Shown here piece by piece: positions 36,782 through 46,237 of a DNA stretch of 64,000 nt (position 1 is its first letter; every line of letters starts with the position of its first letter). The position numbers and the translations under genes are program-made. Source of the stretch: Gracilimonas sp034520725 (GTDB taxonomy: Bacteria > Bacteroidota > Rhodothermia > Balneolales > Balneolaceae); NCBI GenBank assembly GCA_034520725.1, contig JAXHNH010000003.1, forward strand, positions 372,001 through 436,000. Direction: 5' to 3'. The notes below the pieces were generated by a model that saw only the letters and a program-made list of their open reading frames with translations, was not told the origin of the DNA and ran no database searches.

Positions 36782-37512
36782 TTAGATCTTGTGAGAATTC
36801 CGTCCCTCATTCCGGGGAGCACATCAAATTCATTTACTTTGCAACAGTATGCAATATCGCCATTTGGAACAAGTTCAGCTAATCTTTTTGCGTGATCGCT
36901 TTTGCTGATGGCTCCCTCTAAATCATGCCCATATTTTTCGAAAAGACCAAATGCTACTTTTGCACCGTCTTTAGCCGAATCGGGGAGGTGCCCTCCACTG
37001 ATGGCATGAAGCAGGGATCCGGCAAATAGGGTGTCTTCGATCGAAAGCCGCCCTTGCCATCCTGAACAGATCAGCACCACTTCATCATCGTGCTCTTTCA
37101 GAGCATTCAGAATGCTCTGCTGATTCAGGAAGGTTCCGACATACACCTCACTTGCCAGTGAAGCTTTTTTGATGGCTTTGGTCCCGTTAGTTGTATTGAA
37201 GATCAAGGTTTTATTTCTGACTGCATCACGGGTGTACTCGGCCGGGGAATTCCCCAGGTGGTACCCTTCGATCTTGGAACCGTCCTTTTCCCCGCAAAGC
37301 AGGTAGTCTTTGTTATCCATAGTGGTTGCTATCTTCATGGCATCACTCATATCAGCTACAGGAATCACCTTTTTGGCTCCGTTGTGAATGGCCGTTGTGA
37401 TGGATGATGAAGCGCGAAGCACATCAATGATGACCGCACTTTTACCCCGAAGCTCTTCTTCCTGAAAAGCCTGAAGCGAAAAGAATACGTCGATATAATT
37501 TATATCCGGCAT
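36763..37512 (-). CDS. comB: 2-phosphosulfolactate phosphatase
   Basis: A 249-residue ComB-family enzyme that dephosphorylates 2-phosphosulfolactate. It was first described in coenzyme M synthesis but is found in many bacteria, where sulfolactate has other uses. Family features are IDVLRASSSITTAIHNGAK, the NTTNGTKAIKKAS segment and ICSGWQGRLSIEDTLFAG. The length is normal. It begins 24 bases after the gcvT stop and overlaps ftsK by 19 bases. No other sulfolactate genes are present, so the pathway context is unclear. Confidence 0.88.
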   Translation of the reverse strand: MPDINYIDVFFSLQAFQEEELRGKSAVIIDVLRASSSITTAIHNGAKKVIPVADMSDAMKIATTMDNKDYLLCGEKDGSKIEGYHLGNSPAEYTRDAVRNKTLIFNTTNGTKAIKKASLASEVYVGTFLNQQSILNALKEHDDEVVLICSGWQGRLSIEDTLFAGSLLHAISGGHLPDSAKDGAKVAFGLFEKYGHDLEGAISKSDHAKRLAELVPNGDIAYCCKVNEFDVLPGMRDGILTRSKWLKAT

Positions 37513-37536
37513 TTACTCTCTAACAGTTTAAAAAAT

Positions 37537-38640
37537 TTATTTTTTGATAAATGGAGGACGGGTAACCGTGGCTTTGGCTCTTTTGTTTCGAATGGCGATC
37601 TGAATTTCTGTTCCCTCAGCCGTATACTCTTTAGCCACGTAACCCATTCCAATACCTGTACCCAAAGTAATTGACATTGTTCCGCTTGTAACTTCACCAA
37701 TGGATTCACCGTCGGTATTTTGAATTTCGTAACCCTGACGGGGAATGTTACGTTTGCCTTCAACCGTAAAGCCGACAAGCTGGCGTTTCAATCCTTCTTC
37801 TTTTTTCTGTTGGAGGAGCACATCCTTTGCATTGAAATCTCCCTTATCAAATTTGGTGATCCAGCCTAATCGGGCTTCCAGCGGATGAGTGTCTTTACTG
37901 ATGTCATTACCGTAAAGGGCAAAACCCATTTCAAGGCGTAATGTATCGCGGGCTCCAAGTCCACACGGCTCGATACCGAATTCCTCACCTGCTTCCATGA
38001 TGGCATTCCAGACTTTTTTGGGGTTCACCTGATTCTTATCAAAATAGAGTTCAAAACCCTTTTCACCGGTGTAACCTGTAGCCGAAAATACCACGTTATC
38101 CATTCCGGCAAGGCTCCCCATCCTGAAAGAATAGAAGCCGATATCACTCAGATCCAGGTCGGTCAGTTTTTGCAGGGTTTCAATGGACTTGGGTCCCTGC
38201 ACGGCAAGCAGACAGGTATCATCCGATTGATCCGTGACTTCTGCATCAAAAGAATTGTTATCGAGGATCCAGTTAAGATCCTTCTCAATATTAGAAGCAT
38301 TGACCACAGCGATATAACCGGCATCATCAAAAAGTTTATACACGATCAGGTCATCCACAATACCGCCGTCATCATAACACATGCAGGTGTATTGAGCTTT
38401 GCCTTCCGTCAGTTTGGAAGCATCATTCACCGTTACTTTCTGTATCAGGTCCAGCGCTTCAGGTCCGCTGATAAAAAACTCACCCATGTGTGACACATCA
38501 AACATTCCCACCCGTTCACGCACGGCTGCATGTTCCGATTTTATTCCGGCATACTGAACCGGCATTTCGAATCCGGCAAAATCCACCAGTTTAGCGCCGG
38601 CTTTTTCGTGAAGGTCGTGAAATGGCGTTTGCTTTGGCAT
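37537..38640 (-). CDS. gcvT: Aminomethyltransferase, T protein of the glycine cleavage system
   Basis: Transfers the methylene group from the aminomethyl-lipoyl H protein to tetrahydrofolate, releasing ammonia. The 367-residue protein has the N-terminal TPFHDLHEKAGAKLVDFAGFEMPVQY, the folate-site VGMFDVSHMGEF, the TGYTGEKGFELYF strand and PCGLGARDTLRLEMGFALYG. All are family hallmarks. It is the first gene of the gcvT-comB-ftsK-lolA minus-strand run. It depends on the lipoylation genes lipA/lipB and lpdA found at 56-60 kb. Confidence 0.95.
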   Translation of the reverse strand: MPKQTPFHDLHEKAGAKLVDFAGFEMPVQYAGIKSEHAAVRERVGMFDVSHMGEFFISGPEALDLIQKVTVNDASKLTEGKAQYTCMCYDDGGIVDDLIVYKLFDDAGYIAVVNASNIEKDLNWILDNNSFDAEVTDQSDDTCLLAVQGPKSIETLQKLTDLDLSDIGFYSFRMGSLAGMDNVVFSATGYTGEKGFELYFDKNQVNPKKVWNAIMEAGEEFGIEPCGLGARDTLRLEMGFALYGNDISKDTHPLEARLGWITKFDKGDFNAKDVLLQQKKEEGLKRQLVGFTVEGKRNIPRQGYEIQNTDGESIGEVTSGTMSITLGTGIGMGYVAKEYTAEGTEIQIAIRNKRAKATVTRPPFIKK

Positions 38641-39544
38641 AACTAAAATCAGACTGTATTGTTTAAGAAGATGTTTATTCTAAATTTATCTGTGTAACCC
38701 TGAAAAATCATTGACCCCAAAGGTACGGGTTTGTAAACCAAAAATCGGCATAACATAGCTATTTCTTGGGAATGTTTGTGCAAACGTTATACGACTGGTT
38801 GAGTTGTGAGTTTACAGCAGCTTGGTCTATCGGTCCAACGCAAATCGGTGAGTGGGTCCAACAAATAACCCGTTCATTCAGATTGGCTCAATGTATAAAC
38901 ACAAACCGCGACTATTCGCACCATCCGTGTCATCCGCGTTCCATTCCTTAATTATTTGAGTTGCCCAACCTCCGAACACTCTTCCAAACCATATCACCCT
39001 CCGGGCGGAGGTTCTTAGTTATTCTTTCTAACCCCGGGATAAATCCCGGGGCTAAAAATATACCATCCCTATGGGATGGCCTAAACCAAACCACAAATCG
39101 GTCGTTCGGTCCATCGTGAATCGCAATTCGGCCCATCAAACCATCCAATCACACATCAACTCAGATTCTACACCCTATAGTCATCCCCATGAAGGCGGAG
39201 ATCCAATAGCTAAAAACACAAACAGCGACTATCCGCACCATCTGTGTCCCATTCTTTAATTTATTCAACTTCCGAGTACCCACACAAGCCATACCACTCA
39301 TTGGACTATTCCACATTCATCCGTAGGGGCAATTCATGAATTGCCCCTACGGATAAATGAATAAATTAGATTATATCTTGTTTCGAATACCACTTTTAGG
39401 AACGCCTGTCACAACCGCCGTTTCGATCAGCCAATTAATTGATCGGAGTTGCAAAATTCCAACTCATCCCTTTTCATATCCGAGGCGAAGAATTCTTATC
39501 TTTAGTTCCGAAATAAAAATGTAACCGTTCATCAAAACTAATTT
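38641..39544. repeat. Gene-free stretch with several REP/MITE-like repeats
   Basis: No gene is seen. 38893-38953 and 39217-39259 are CACCATCCGTGTCATCCG-type units. 39030-39079 holds two hairpins (CCCCGGGAT/ATCCCGGGG and CCATCCC/GGGATGG). 39092-39150 is a CAAATCGGTCGTTCGGTCCATCG unit. 39319-39354 is a perfect palindrome. The segment 39480-39544 precedes mrp and contains TATCTTTA at about 39497-39504, a weak promoter candidate. Confidence 0.55.
39319..39354. repeat. 36-bp perfect palindrome of the GTAGGGGC family
   Basis: The left half ATCCGTAGGGGCAATTCA is followed immediately by its exact reverse complement. Related palindromes are at 43191-43220 and 57827-57866. All three are intergenic. 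Confidence 0.8.
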
Positions 39545-40672
39545 ATGTCAATAAATAAAGAACAGGTTAAATCGGCCCTCAGTCAGGTTTTGCATCCCTC
39601 CGAACAGCGCGATCTCATTTCCCTCGATATGGTTCAGGATGTGATCGTACAGGATAAGTACATATCATTCACCCTGGAGTTCCCGGAAAAAGATGAGGCA
39701 ATGGAAGCCCAGCTTCGTGAGAAGTGTGAAGAGGCTATTCAGAAATTCATCGATAAGGAAGCGATCGTGGATATTCAAACCGCCGTGAATTTATCACTGA
39801 AGCGGAAGATGGAAGACTCGAAACCACAACAACAGCAACAGGCCGAGCAGCCTCAGATCCTGCCTGGCGTTAAGAATATCATTGCGGTGGCCTCCGGTAA
39901 AGGGGGTGTGGGTAAATCTACTGTAGCGGTGAATATTGCAGCGGCACTCGCTAAGCGCGGGGAAAAAGTCGGACTGATGGATACCGATATCTACGGACCA
40001 AGTATCCCGACCATGTTCAACATTCACGACCGGCCGAATATCACCACCCAGAAGAAACTTGTCCCGCATGAAAAATACGGTATCAAGCTGGTTTCAATGG
40101 GATTTTTGGTGGATGTGGATCAAGCCATGGTTTGGCGCGGACCTATGGTAACCAGTGCCGTGAAACAATTTATGACCGATGTGGAATGGGGTGAGCTCGA
40201 CTACCTGATTCTGGATCTCCCTCCCGGAACCGGTGATATTCAGCTGACCATTGTACAAACCGTTCCGTTGACAGGCGCAGTGATCGTTTCCACTCCACAA
40301 ACGGTGGCATTAGATGATGCCCGAAAAGGGGTAGCTATGTTTAATAAGGTAAATGTACCTGTGTTGGGTATGGTAGAGAATATGGCCTATTTCACTCCAC
40401 CGGATATGCCGGATAAGAAATACTACATCTTTGGAAAAGGTGGAGCTTCCCATCTGGCACAGGAAATGAACGTACCTGTTTTAGGTGAAGTGCCGATACA
40501 GCAAAGTCTGCGCGAAGGCGGTGATTCCGGTAAACCGATCGTTCTGGAAGATACGGAGTCACCGGCCGCAACCGCTCTGATGGAAGTAACCGGCAACATG
40601 CAGCAGCAACTGGCCATCCGTACCAAAGAGCAGGGAACCGGCAAGAAGGTGGACATCAAGTTCCGGTCATAA
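39545..40672 (+). CDS. apbC: Mrp/NBP35 family iron-sulfur cluster carrier ATPase
   Basis: A 375-residue P-loop protein that helps assemble or carry Fe-S clusters. Residues about 5-85 form an N-terminal DUF59/MIP18-like domain, followed by a Gln-rich linker. The deviant Walker A is VASGKGGVGKSTVAVN at about residue 117, and DTDIYGPSIPTMF and ILDLPPGTGD follow. The usual C-terminal CxxC that binds the bridging cluster in many Mrp proteins is replaced here by TPPDMPDKKYYIFG. I believe this is common in Bacteroidota homologues. It is transcribed alone. Confidence 0.9.
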   Translation: MSINKEQVKSALSQVLHPSEQRDLISLDMVQDVIVQDKYISFTLEFPEKDEAMEAQLREKCEEAIQKFIDKEAIVDIQTAVNLSLKRKMEDSKPQQQQQAEQPQILPGVKNIIAVASGKGGVGKSTVAVNIAAALAKRGEKVGLMDTDIYGPSIPTMFNIHDRPNITTQKKLVPHEKYGIKLVSMGFLVDVDQAMVWRGPMVTSAVKQFMTDVEWGELDYLILDLPPGTGDIQLTIVQTVPLTGAVIVSTPQTVALDDARKGVAMFNKVNVPVLGMVENMAYFTPPDMPDKKYYIFGKGGASHLAQEMNVPVLGEVPIQQSLREGGDSGKPIVLEDTESPAATALMEVTGNMQQQLAIRTKEQGTGKKVDIKFRS

Positions 40673-40784
40673 CATTAGTTCGTAAATCGGTCTTTCACTA
40701 ATCGATCATTCACAAATTACTACAACTGATTAAAGATTGACCGAACGACCGATTCACCGAATCACGATCTAATACAAATAAATC

Positions 40785-41393
40785 ATGGACCTGATATACC
40801 TGCTTGACCTCATCGGTACCTTCGTGTTTGCCATCAGCGGTATTCGCGTGGCGGCTCGGGCCAATATGGATATATTCGGGGCTTCCGTGGTAGGTTTTGT
40901 GACGGCTATTGGGGGAGGAACGGTTCGGGATCTGTTGCTCAACTATCACCCTATAACCTGGATGGCCGATATAACTTATCCTTTGGTGATATTAGCTGCC
41001 GTTCCGTTCACCTTTGTAATGGGCAAAAAGCTCAATGAATTCAGTAAAACGCTCTTCATTTTTGACACCATCGGAATAGCCCTATTTACTATTATCGGGA
41101 TGGAAAAAGCACTATCAATAGGGTTGAGTCCCTTTATTGCTGGATTAATGGGAATGATATCCGCCGTGGTTGGAGGGATTATCCGCGATGTGCTTTGCCG
41201 TGAGATCCCACTTATTTTTCGGAAGGAGATTTATGCTACTGCATGTTTAGCAGGAGCTGTTATATTCTATGCGGGACTGGAACTCAACCTGCCTGACAAC
41301 CTCAACTATCTCCTCACTACAGCCTTCATTATTACCATTCGGACTGTATCCATAAAAAGGAATTGGTCGCTTCCAAAGATGAAGAAGGCATAA
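40785..41393 (+). CDS. TRIC/UPF0126 family membrane channel
   Basis: A 202-residue inner-membrane protein made of two internal repeats. Each contains a Gly-rich segment GGG(T/I)xRDxL (GGGTVRDLLLNYHP and GGIIRDVLCREIP), the signature of prokaryotic trimeric intracellular cation channels (UPF0126). Seven hydrophobic helices can be drawn. The length matches the family. It follows mrp by 112 bases that contain repeat units, so cotranscription is uncertain. Confidence 0.88.
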   Translation: MDLIYLLDLIGTFVFAISGIRVAARANMDIFGASVVGFVTAIGGGTVRDLLLNYHPITWMADITYPLVILAAVPFTFVMGKKLNEFSKTLFIFDTIGIALFTIIGMEKALSIGLSPFIAGLMGMISAVVGGIIRDVLCREIPLIFRKEIYATACLAGAVIFYAGLELNLPDNLNYLLTTAFIITIRTVSIKRNWSLPKMKKA

Positions 41394-41679
41394 TTTTTTC
41401 TGCCTAAAATGAAGAATTTATCCTAACTAACTCCAGAGCTTGGTTCCGACGAAGAGCGTTAGGAACCAGAATTATCCTTATTAAGTATGTGAGGGTTAAT
41501 GAAGATTAAGGCGGAGCCTCAGAATTGCATTTCGAAGCGGCACACCGTGACGAGTAACATAGTAAATAACTTCGCAGATCGGTCCATCGCCGTTCGTTAA
41601 TCGCAAATCAATATCCCTGTTTCCAAACGCTCTTCGTAGGCACCAATACGAACTAAAACGAATAACCAATCAACGAAAC

Positions 41680-43173
41680 CTACTCCCGAACCATCTCCTC
41701 AAAATGCTCCTCGATCTTCTCCGGAGTTTGAGTGAATTTACTGACGATCCAGGTGGCAAAGAGGCCAAGAGTGAATCCCGGAATAAGCTCATACATACTC
41801 TCCTTCAAAACAGGCACGAAATACCAGATGATGGTCACGAAAGTTCCGGTTAGGAGACCCGCAATGACACCGGATTTGGTGGTCTTCTTCCAGTAAAGTG
41901 CCATGATGGAGGTAGGCCCAATGGAAGCGCCTAATCCCGCCCAGGCAAACAGCACCAGCCAAAAGACAATGTTTTCAGCAACCAGGCCGAATATCAAAGA
42001 TATTATCACTAAAACAACGACCACAATACGGCTGTATAGCACAAGTTTCTTTTGTGAAAGTTCCTCATCCTTTTTGATGAGTTTGTCATAGATATCACGA
42101 ACCACGCTTGAGGCGGCTACCAAGAGCTGGGAATCGGCCGTAGACATAATAGCGGCAAAGATGGAGGCGATCACCACACCGAATAGGATAGGGTGGAGTT
42201 GAGTCTGAGCCAGTAAAGGATATAAGTTCTCAGTATCACCACCCGGAAGCATGGAGACCTCAGGGAAATACGCCCGGCCAACGAGTCCGATCATCACGGC
42301 ACCCACGGCCATCATTACGTTCCAGAAGGTGCCAACATAGGCAGCATATTTAAGCTGCTTGGCATCATCAATGGACATATATCGGGAGAGAATATGTGGG
42401 TTGCCGGGGGAACCAAGTCCAATGCCAACAAACCCAATGAAAGCCCCAAAGCCAAGGGCAAAGGGATCCAGAAAGCCGATCTCATGCAAAGTGAGTTGTT
42501 CAGCCATCACGCTCCAGCCTCCCAGATTCCAGATGGCAATGATGGGTAGAAACACAAGCGCAATGATCATGAAAAAAGCCTGTATGGTATCGGTCAGGCT
42601 CACAGCCATAAAGCCGCCTAATACGGTATATAACAGAATAATGACGGCTGAGAGCACCACTCCGGTGGATTGTGTGATACCAAAACTGGAGGCAAAGGCT
42701 TTTCCGCCGGCCACAAACTGTGAGGATACGTATCCTACCATAAAGATCAGGAAGATGATAACCAGGATAGCGCGAAGACTGCCGTTCTTGTCATCAAAGC
42801 GTTCGGCGAAGAAATCGGGGACGGTGATGCAGTCGTAGCGTTCTGAAAATTTACGAAGCCGTTTGGCGTAGTACATGAACAGGAACCACTCAACCACGAT
42901 ATAACCCACGGCCGCCCAAAGTGCTGAAGCTCCTTGTGCATAGGCCATACCGGTCACGCCAAGCAGCAGCCACGCACTACGACCTGAGACCACGGCTGAA
43001 AGAGCCACTACAAGTCGGTTCATCTTTCGTCCACCAATAAAGAATTCAGAAATTCCTTCGGATGAAAACCGGGCAGAATAGATGCCGATTCCGACAAGGA
43101 TAACAAGATACCCGATAAATGCGGCCAGCACATACCCGCTGCCTTCTATTGTAACAGTGTTGAATTCTTCCAT
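41680..43173 (-). CDS. putP: Sodium/solute symporter (SSS family, proline permease-like)
   Basis: A 497-residue inner-membrane Na+-coupled transporter with 12-13 helices. The family core is visible in SGRSAWLLLGVTGMAYAQG, then VPDFFAERFDDKNG, GLGSPGNPHILSRYMSIDDAK and ASIFAAIMSTADSQLLVAAS. The GSPGNPH and MSTADSQLL motifs are typical of PutP, so proline is the likely substrate. It is transcribed alone. A palindrome at 43191 separates it from gdhA, which supports but does not prove a joint amino-acid role. Confidence 0.85.
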   Translation of the reverse strand: MEEFNTVTIEGSGYVLAAFIGYLVILVGIGIYSARFSSEGISEFFIGGRKMNRLVVALSAVVSGRSAWLLLGVTGMAYAQGASALWAAVGYIVVEWFLFMYYAKRLRKFSERYDCITVPDFFAERFDDKNGSLRAILVIIFLIFMVGYVSSQFVAGGKAFASSFGITQSTGVVLSAVIILLYTVLGGFMAVSLTDTIQAFFMIIALVFLPIIAIWNLGGWSVMAEQLTLHEIGFLDPFALGFGAFIGFVGIGLGSPGNPHILSRYMSIDDAKQLKYAAYVGTFWNVMMAVGAVMIGLVGRAYFPEVSMLPGGDTENLYPLLAQTQLHPILFGVVIASIFAAIMSTADSQLLVAASSVVRDIYDKLIKKDEELSQKKLVLYSRIVVVVLVIISLIFGLVAENIVFWLVLFAWAGLGASIGPTSIMALYWKKTTKSGVIAGLLTGTFVTIIWYFVPVLKESMYELIPGFTLGLFATWIVSKFTQTPEKIEEHFEEMVRE

Positions 43174-43190
43174 GCGGCTATTATAAACAA

Positions 43191-43220
43191 TGTAGGGGCG
43201 TATGTCGATACGCCCCTACA
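43191..43220. repeat. 30-bp palindrome of the GTAGGGGC family between gdhA and putP
   Basis: Perfect 13-bp arms, TGTAGGGGCGTAT and ATACGCCCCTACA, are separated by GTCG. It lies 38 bases after the gdhA stop and could serve as a transcript end, though no T-run follows on the minus strand. Confidence 0.8.
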
Positions 43221-43258
43221 GTTTTAATAGAAATTAAAATAAATAAAGGTAGATCAGA

Positions 43259-44665
43259 TCACGGGAAAATACCCATTTGCTCGTACATGGTGCCGATCTT
43301 ATTGATGGCACTGATGTAGGCAGCTGTTCTCAGATCATCCAGATTATGTTCATCGCGAACTTCAGCTATTTGCCGATAAGATGAGATCATGGTCTCTTCC
43401 AGTCCGGAATCAACGAGATCGTATTCATCTGCGCCGTGAGCCAGTGATTCCAGTTCCACTTCTGTGAATTTACGGTCAGATATATTCTCGATCACGCCAA
43501 GGATCTTCTTGTAGCTTGTTTCATCGAAGCGCTTGCTCATTCGACCATAACGCACGTGCTGAATATTCTTCAGCCATTCGAAATAGGAAACGACCACACC
43601 ACCTGCATTCATGTATGTATCCGGAATGATCAGTGCTCCTCGTTTCTTCATGATGTCGTGACCATCAGCCGTGGTTGGTCCATTGGCAGCTTCAGCAATG
43701 ATCTTAGCTTTAACTTTGGCGGCATTGTCACCGGTAAGCTGAGTTTCGAGAGCCGCCGGGATCAAAATATCACAATCCAAATAAAAGGCATCATCCCGGT
43801 TATCAAGTTCTTTAGTATTGTCAAAACCGATGATCGTTCCCTTATCTTTACGATAGGCCATCAGCTTTTCAAAGTCTATACCATTTTCATCGTAAATGGA
43901 TCCCTCTATCTCGGCCACACCAACCAGCTTGGCCCCGGCTTCGGTTAAATATTTTGTGGCATGGTACCCTACGTTACCGAGACCCTGTACCACAAAGGTC
44001 TTGCCTTCAACACCGGTCTCGAGGCCAATATTCTTCATGTCTTTTTTGTTGTTACAGGCTTCACGGATCCCAAAATAAACTCCCCGGCCTGTTGCTTCTG
44101 TTCGTCCGCGAACACCACCCTGCTGAATGGGTTTACCGGTTACGCAAGCCTCTGCGTTCAGGTCATCCTTCATCTGTCGGTAGGTGTCAAGAATCCAGCC
44201 CATTTCTCTGGCGCCGGTGCCATAATCAGGAGCGGGGACATCAATACCCGGCCCAATAAATCCTTTTTTGATCAGTTCATAGGTGTAACGGCGTGTGATA
44301 CGCTCAAGTTCTGAAACTGAATAATCGCGCGTACTTATCTTAATACCCCCTTTGGCTCCTCCGAAAGGAACATCCACAATAGCACATTTATAAGACATCA
44401 GGGCAGCAAGTGCCATAGTTTCATCTTCATCTACTTTATGGCTGTATCGGATACCTCCCTTGGTCGGTGTTTTGTGATGACTGTGCTCAACCCGCCATCC
44501 TTCGATCACCTCAACGGTTCCATCATCTCGCCGGATAGGGAATGCTACGTGATAGACCATGTTACACATTTTGATCTGTGCTAGAATTCCCTTATCAAAT
44601 CGGGTATACTGGGCTGCTTTATCAAAATTTAAATTAACCTGTTCATAAAATTTATAGGTAGACAT
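43259..44665 (-). CDS. gdhA: Glu/Leu/Phe/Val family glutamate dehydrogenase
   Basis: Interconverts glutamate and 2-oxoglutarate plus ammonia with NAD(P). The 468-residue protein has the substrate-site HHKTPTKGGIRYS, the catalytic-Lys region VPFGGAKGGIKIS, VPAPDYGTGAREMGWILDTY and a Rossmann fold with VQGLGNVGYHATKYL. The length is somewhat above the 410-450 usual for the hexameric type, with additions near the C-terminus. It is transcribed alone. Confidence 0.93.
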   Translation of the reverse strand: MSTYKFYEQVNLNFDKAAQYTRFDKGILAQIKMCNMVYHVAFPIRRDDGTVEVIEGWRVEHSHHKTPTKGGIRYSHKVDEDETMALAALMSYKCAIVDVPFGGAKGGIKISTRDYSVSELERITRRYTYELIKKGFIGPGIDVPAPDYGTGAREMGWILDTYRQMKDDLNAEACVTGKPIQQGGVRGRTEATGRGVYFGIREACNNKKDMKNIGLETGVEGKTFVVQGLGNVGYHATKYLTEAGAKLVGVAEIEGSIYDENGIDFEKLMAYRKDKGTIIGFDNTKELDNRDDAFYLDCDILIPAALETQLTGDNAAKVKAKIIAEAANGPTTADGHDIMKKRGALIIPDTYMNAGGVVVSYFEWLKNIQHVRYGRMSKRFDETSYKKILGVIENISDRKFTEVELESLAHGADEYDLVDSGLEETMISSYRQIAEVRDEHNLDDLRTAAYISAINKIGTMYEQMGIFP

Positions 44666-44748
44666 ATTCCAAATTCTCCTTACTTGTTTTTAGGCGTGCT
44701 TGATGGTCGCAATTATCTCACTCAGAAACAAGCTAAAAGCCTTAGCAC

Positions 44749-45462
44749 TTAATGAGATAATGGGAGGGAAATATGCAAGTGATCGGCCGTGCCGTAGTGG
44801 CGAAGGGTGTTAAAGCCTAAAGCATAGAAAGTAAATTGCAGAAGTTTGTTCCTGATCTCGCTTTTTCCAATGGTTCTGATATCAATAGCATAGACGTAAC
44901 CGCTGTTCTGTGGGTAATGCATGGAGTTTTGTAGGGGTGTCAGCCCCATGTCGAGGTAGTCTTCGGGGCTACGTTTGATATCGGTGATCAGAAAGTCTCT
45001 GGCTGCTAGGGAAACGGTTGCCACACTAACCCTGAGAATGGGGTGCAGATTTCTATAGTAACTTCTGACGGCCTCAGTTTTGCTATTAACAGAGGAAAGA
45101 TAGATCAATCCATATATGCAAAATGAGGTGACAATGGCAGAAATACTGATCGCACCAAATTTCAGGATCCGTGTCTTATTGGGCATTCTTTTGAAAGCAT
45201 AGAGCAAATATATAAGCAGTAATAATATTGTGGTAGTGATACCGGCTCCTATTGCGACCCATCCATTTACCTGGTACGAAACATTTAGGAAAACAGAGGT
45301 TCGGACTAATATAAAGAAGGGTAAAAGTATCAGGCAGACTCCCAGTGCGGTCATCCAAAGGATCCGGGTCCACATTGGTCTTTTGGCATTCTCAGTAACC
45401 GATGTGCCGGGCTTATCAAGATTTAGCAGCCAGTCGATATCTTTTTGGGTGACTTTCTCCAT
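44749..45462 (-). CDS. Membrane protein with C-terminal M15-like segment, function unknown
   Basis: A 237-residue protein. The N-terminal 28 residues are cytoplasmic-looking, then three hydrophobic helices lie at about residues 32-52, 66-88 and 97-120. The last 100 residues are probably periplasmic. The segment MHYPQNSGYVYAIDIRTIG and the closing HYGTADHLHISLP recall the zinc-binding pattern of M15 D-Ala-D-Ala peptidases (HxxGxAxD and HxH), but the spacing and first His are not typical. I do not assign a function. The gene precedes a small membrane protein by 30 bases on the same strand. Confidence 0.6.
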   Translation of the reverse strand: MEKVTQKDIDWLLNLDKPGTSVTENAKRPMWTRILWMTALGVCLILLPFFILVRTSVFLNVSYQVNGWVAIGAGITTTILLLLIYLLYAFKRMPNKTRILKFGAISISAIVTSFCIYGLIYLSSVNSKTEAVRSYYRNLHPILRVSVATVSLAARDFLITDIKRSPEDYLDMGLTPLQNSMHYPQNSGYVYAIDIRTIGKSEIRNKLLQFTFYALGFNTLRHYGTADHLHISLPLSH

Positions 45463-45492
45463 GGTTCATTTAACGGAAAAAGCAGCGTCAGG

Positions 45493-45891
45493 TTACGCAC
45501 CTCTGTAGGCTCGACGAAGAAGAAAAGGAAAGCTTTGCATCAGGACCAATAAAATAAAAATGATCGGAATGATGTGGAATGAATTCTCCTCTATGGCTGC
45601 TGATAAATTAAAAAGGTTTAAGGCAAACAGAATACCTGAGGTAAATAACGATACACCGTATGCCCAAACGGCTCGCGACCAAAGTGCAATGCCCGAAAAG
45701 ATACTGAGTATCATTGCTAACAAATGAATGGCCAACGTAATAATAGGGAGCTGAGCATTCTGTGGGATGAAGAGATTGTTAGCCAGATCAGGTTGCATTA
45801 TAAGTTGAATGGAATGCAGGCCCTCATAAAGTCCGGTCAAAAGAAAGAAAATCTGAAGAAATAGGTGAATTCTTCGATGTTTTAAGGTCAT
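45493..45891 (-). CDS. Four-helix small membrane protein, unknown function
   Basis: A 132-residue protein with four hydrophobic helices (IFFLLTGLYEGLHSI, TLAIHLLAMILSIFSGIALW, AYGVSLFTSGILFALNLF and a segment around IIPIIFILLVLMQSFPFLL) and a basic C-terminal tail. No family is recognised. It lies 30 bases upstream of the 44749-45462 gene on the same strand, so the two are probably cotranscribed. Confidence 0.6.
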   Translation of the reverse strand: MTLKHRRIHLFLQIFFLLTGLYEGLHSIQLIMQPDLANNLFIPQNAQLPIITLAIHLLAMILSIFSGIALWSRAVWAYGVSLFTSGILFALNLFNLSAAIEENSFHIIPIIFILLVLMQSFPFLLRRAYRGA

Positions 45892-45970
45892 GGAAAGACA
45901 AATATTAGGTTTGAGGGATATGTATGATACTAACCTAAATTTGTTCCTGCTGTACCCTGTAACTTTTTAT

Positions 45971-46237
45971 TTATGAAATTTCTGTATCGTCAAAAATTGG
46001 ATCGTCTTGTCTGAAGGTATTTACAATAAATAATAGAGCGAAGGCACCGACAGCAGCATAGATCGCGGCACCCGCAAGGTCAAACATGAAAACAATAGCG
46101 GTACCTACCATTGCTCCAATGACTCCAAATGCCAGGCTTGGGAGCATTGTAACACCCCGGTCTTTGGCTATGACACGGCTCAGCCATCCGATAACCAATC
46201 CTATTGAGATGTATGCTAAAGCGTTCATTAGTGTCAT
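45971..46237 (-). CDS. GlsB/YeaQ/YmgE family membrane protein
   Basis: An 88-residue membrane protein of the transglycosylase-associated (YeaQ/YmgE) family, often linked to stress responses. It shows the characteristic Gly-rich helices ISIGLVIGWLSRVIAKDRGV and FGVIGAMVGTAIVFMFD, and then a third helix AAIYAAVGAFALLFIVNTFR. The length is typical. It diverges from the dipeptidase gene. Confidence 0.8.
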   Translation of the reverse strand: MTLMNALAYISIGLVIGWLSRVIAKDRGVTMLPSLAFGVIGAMVGTAIVFMFDLAGAAIYAAVGAFALLFIVNTFRQDDPIFDDTEIS

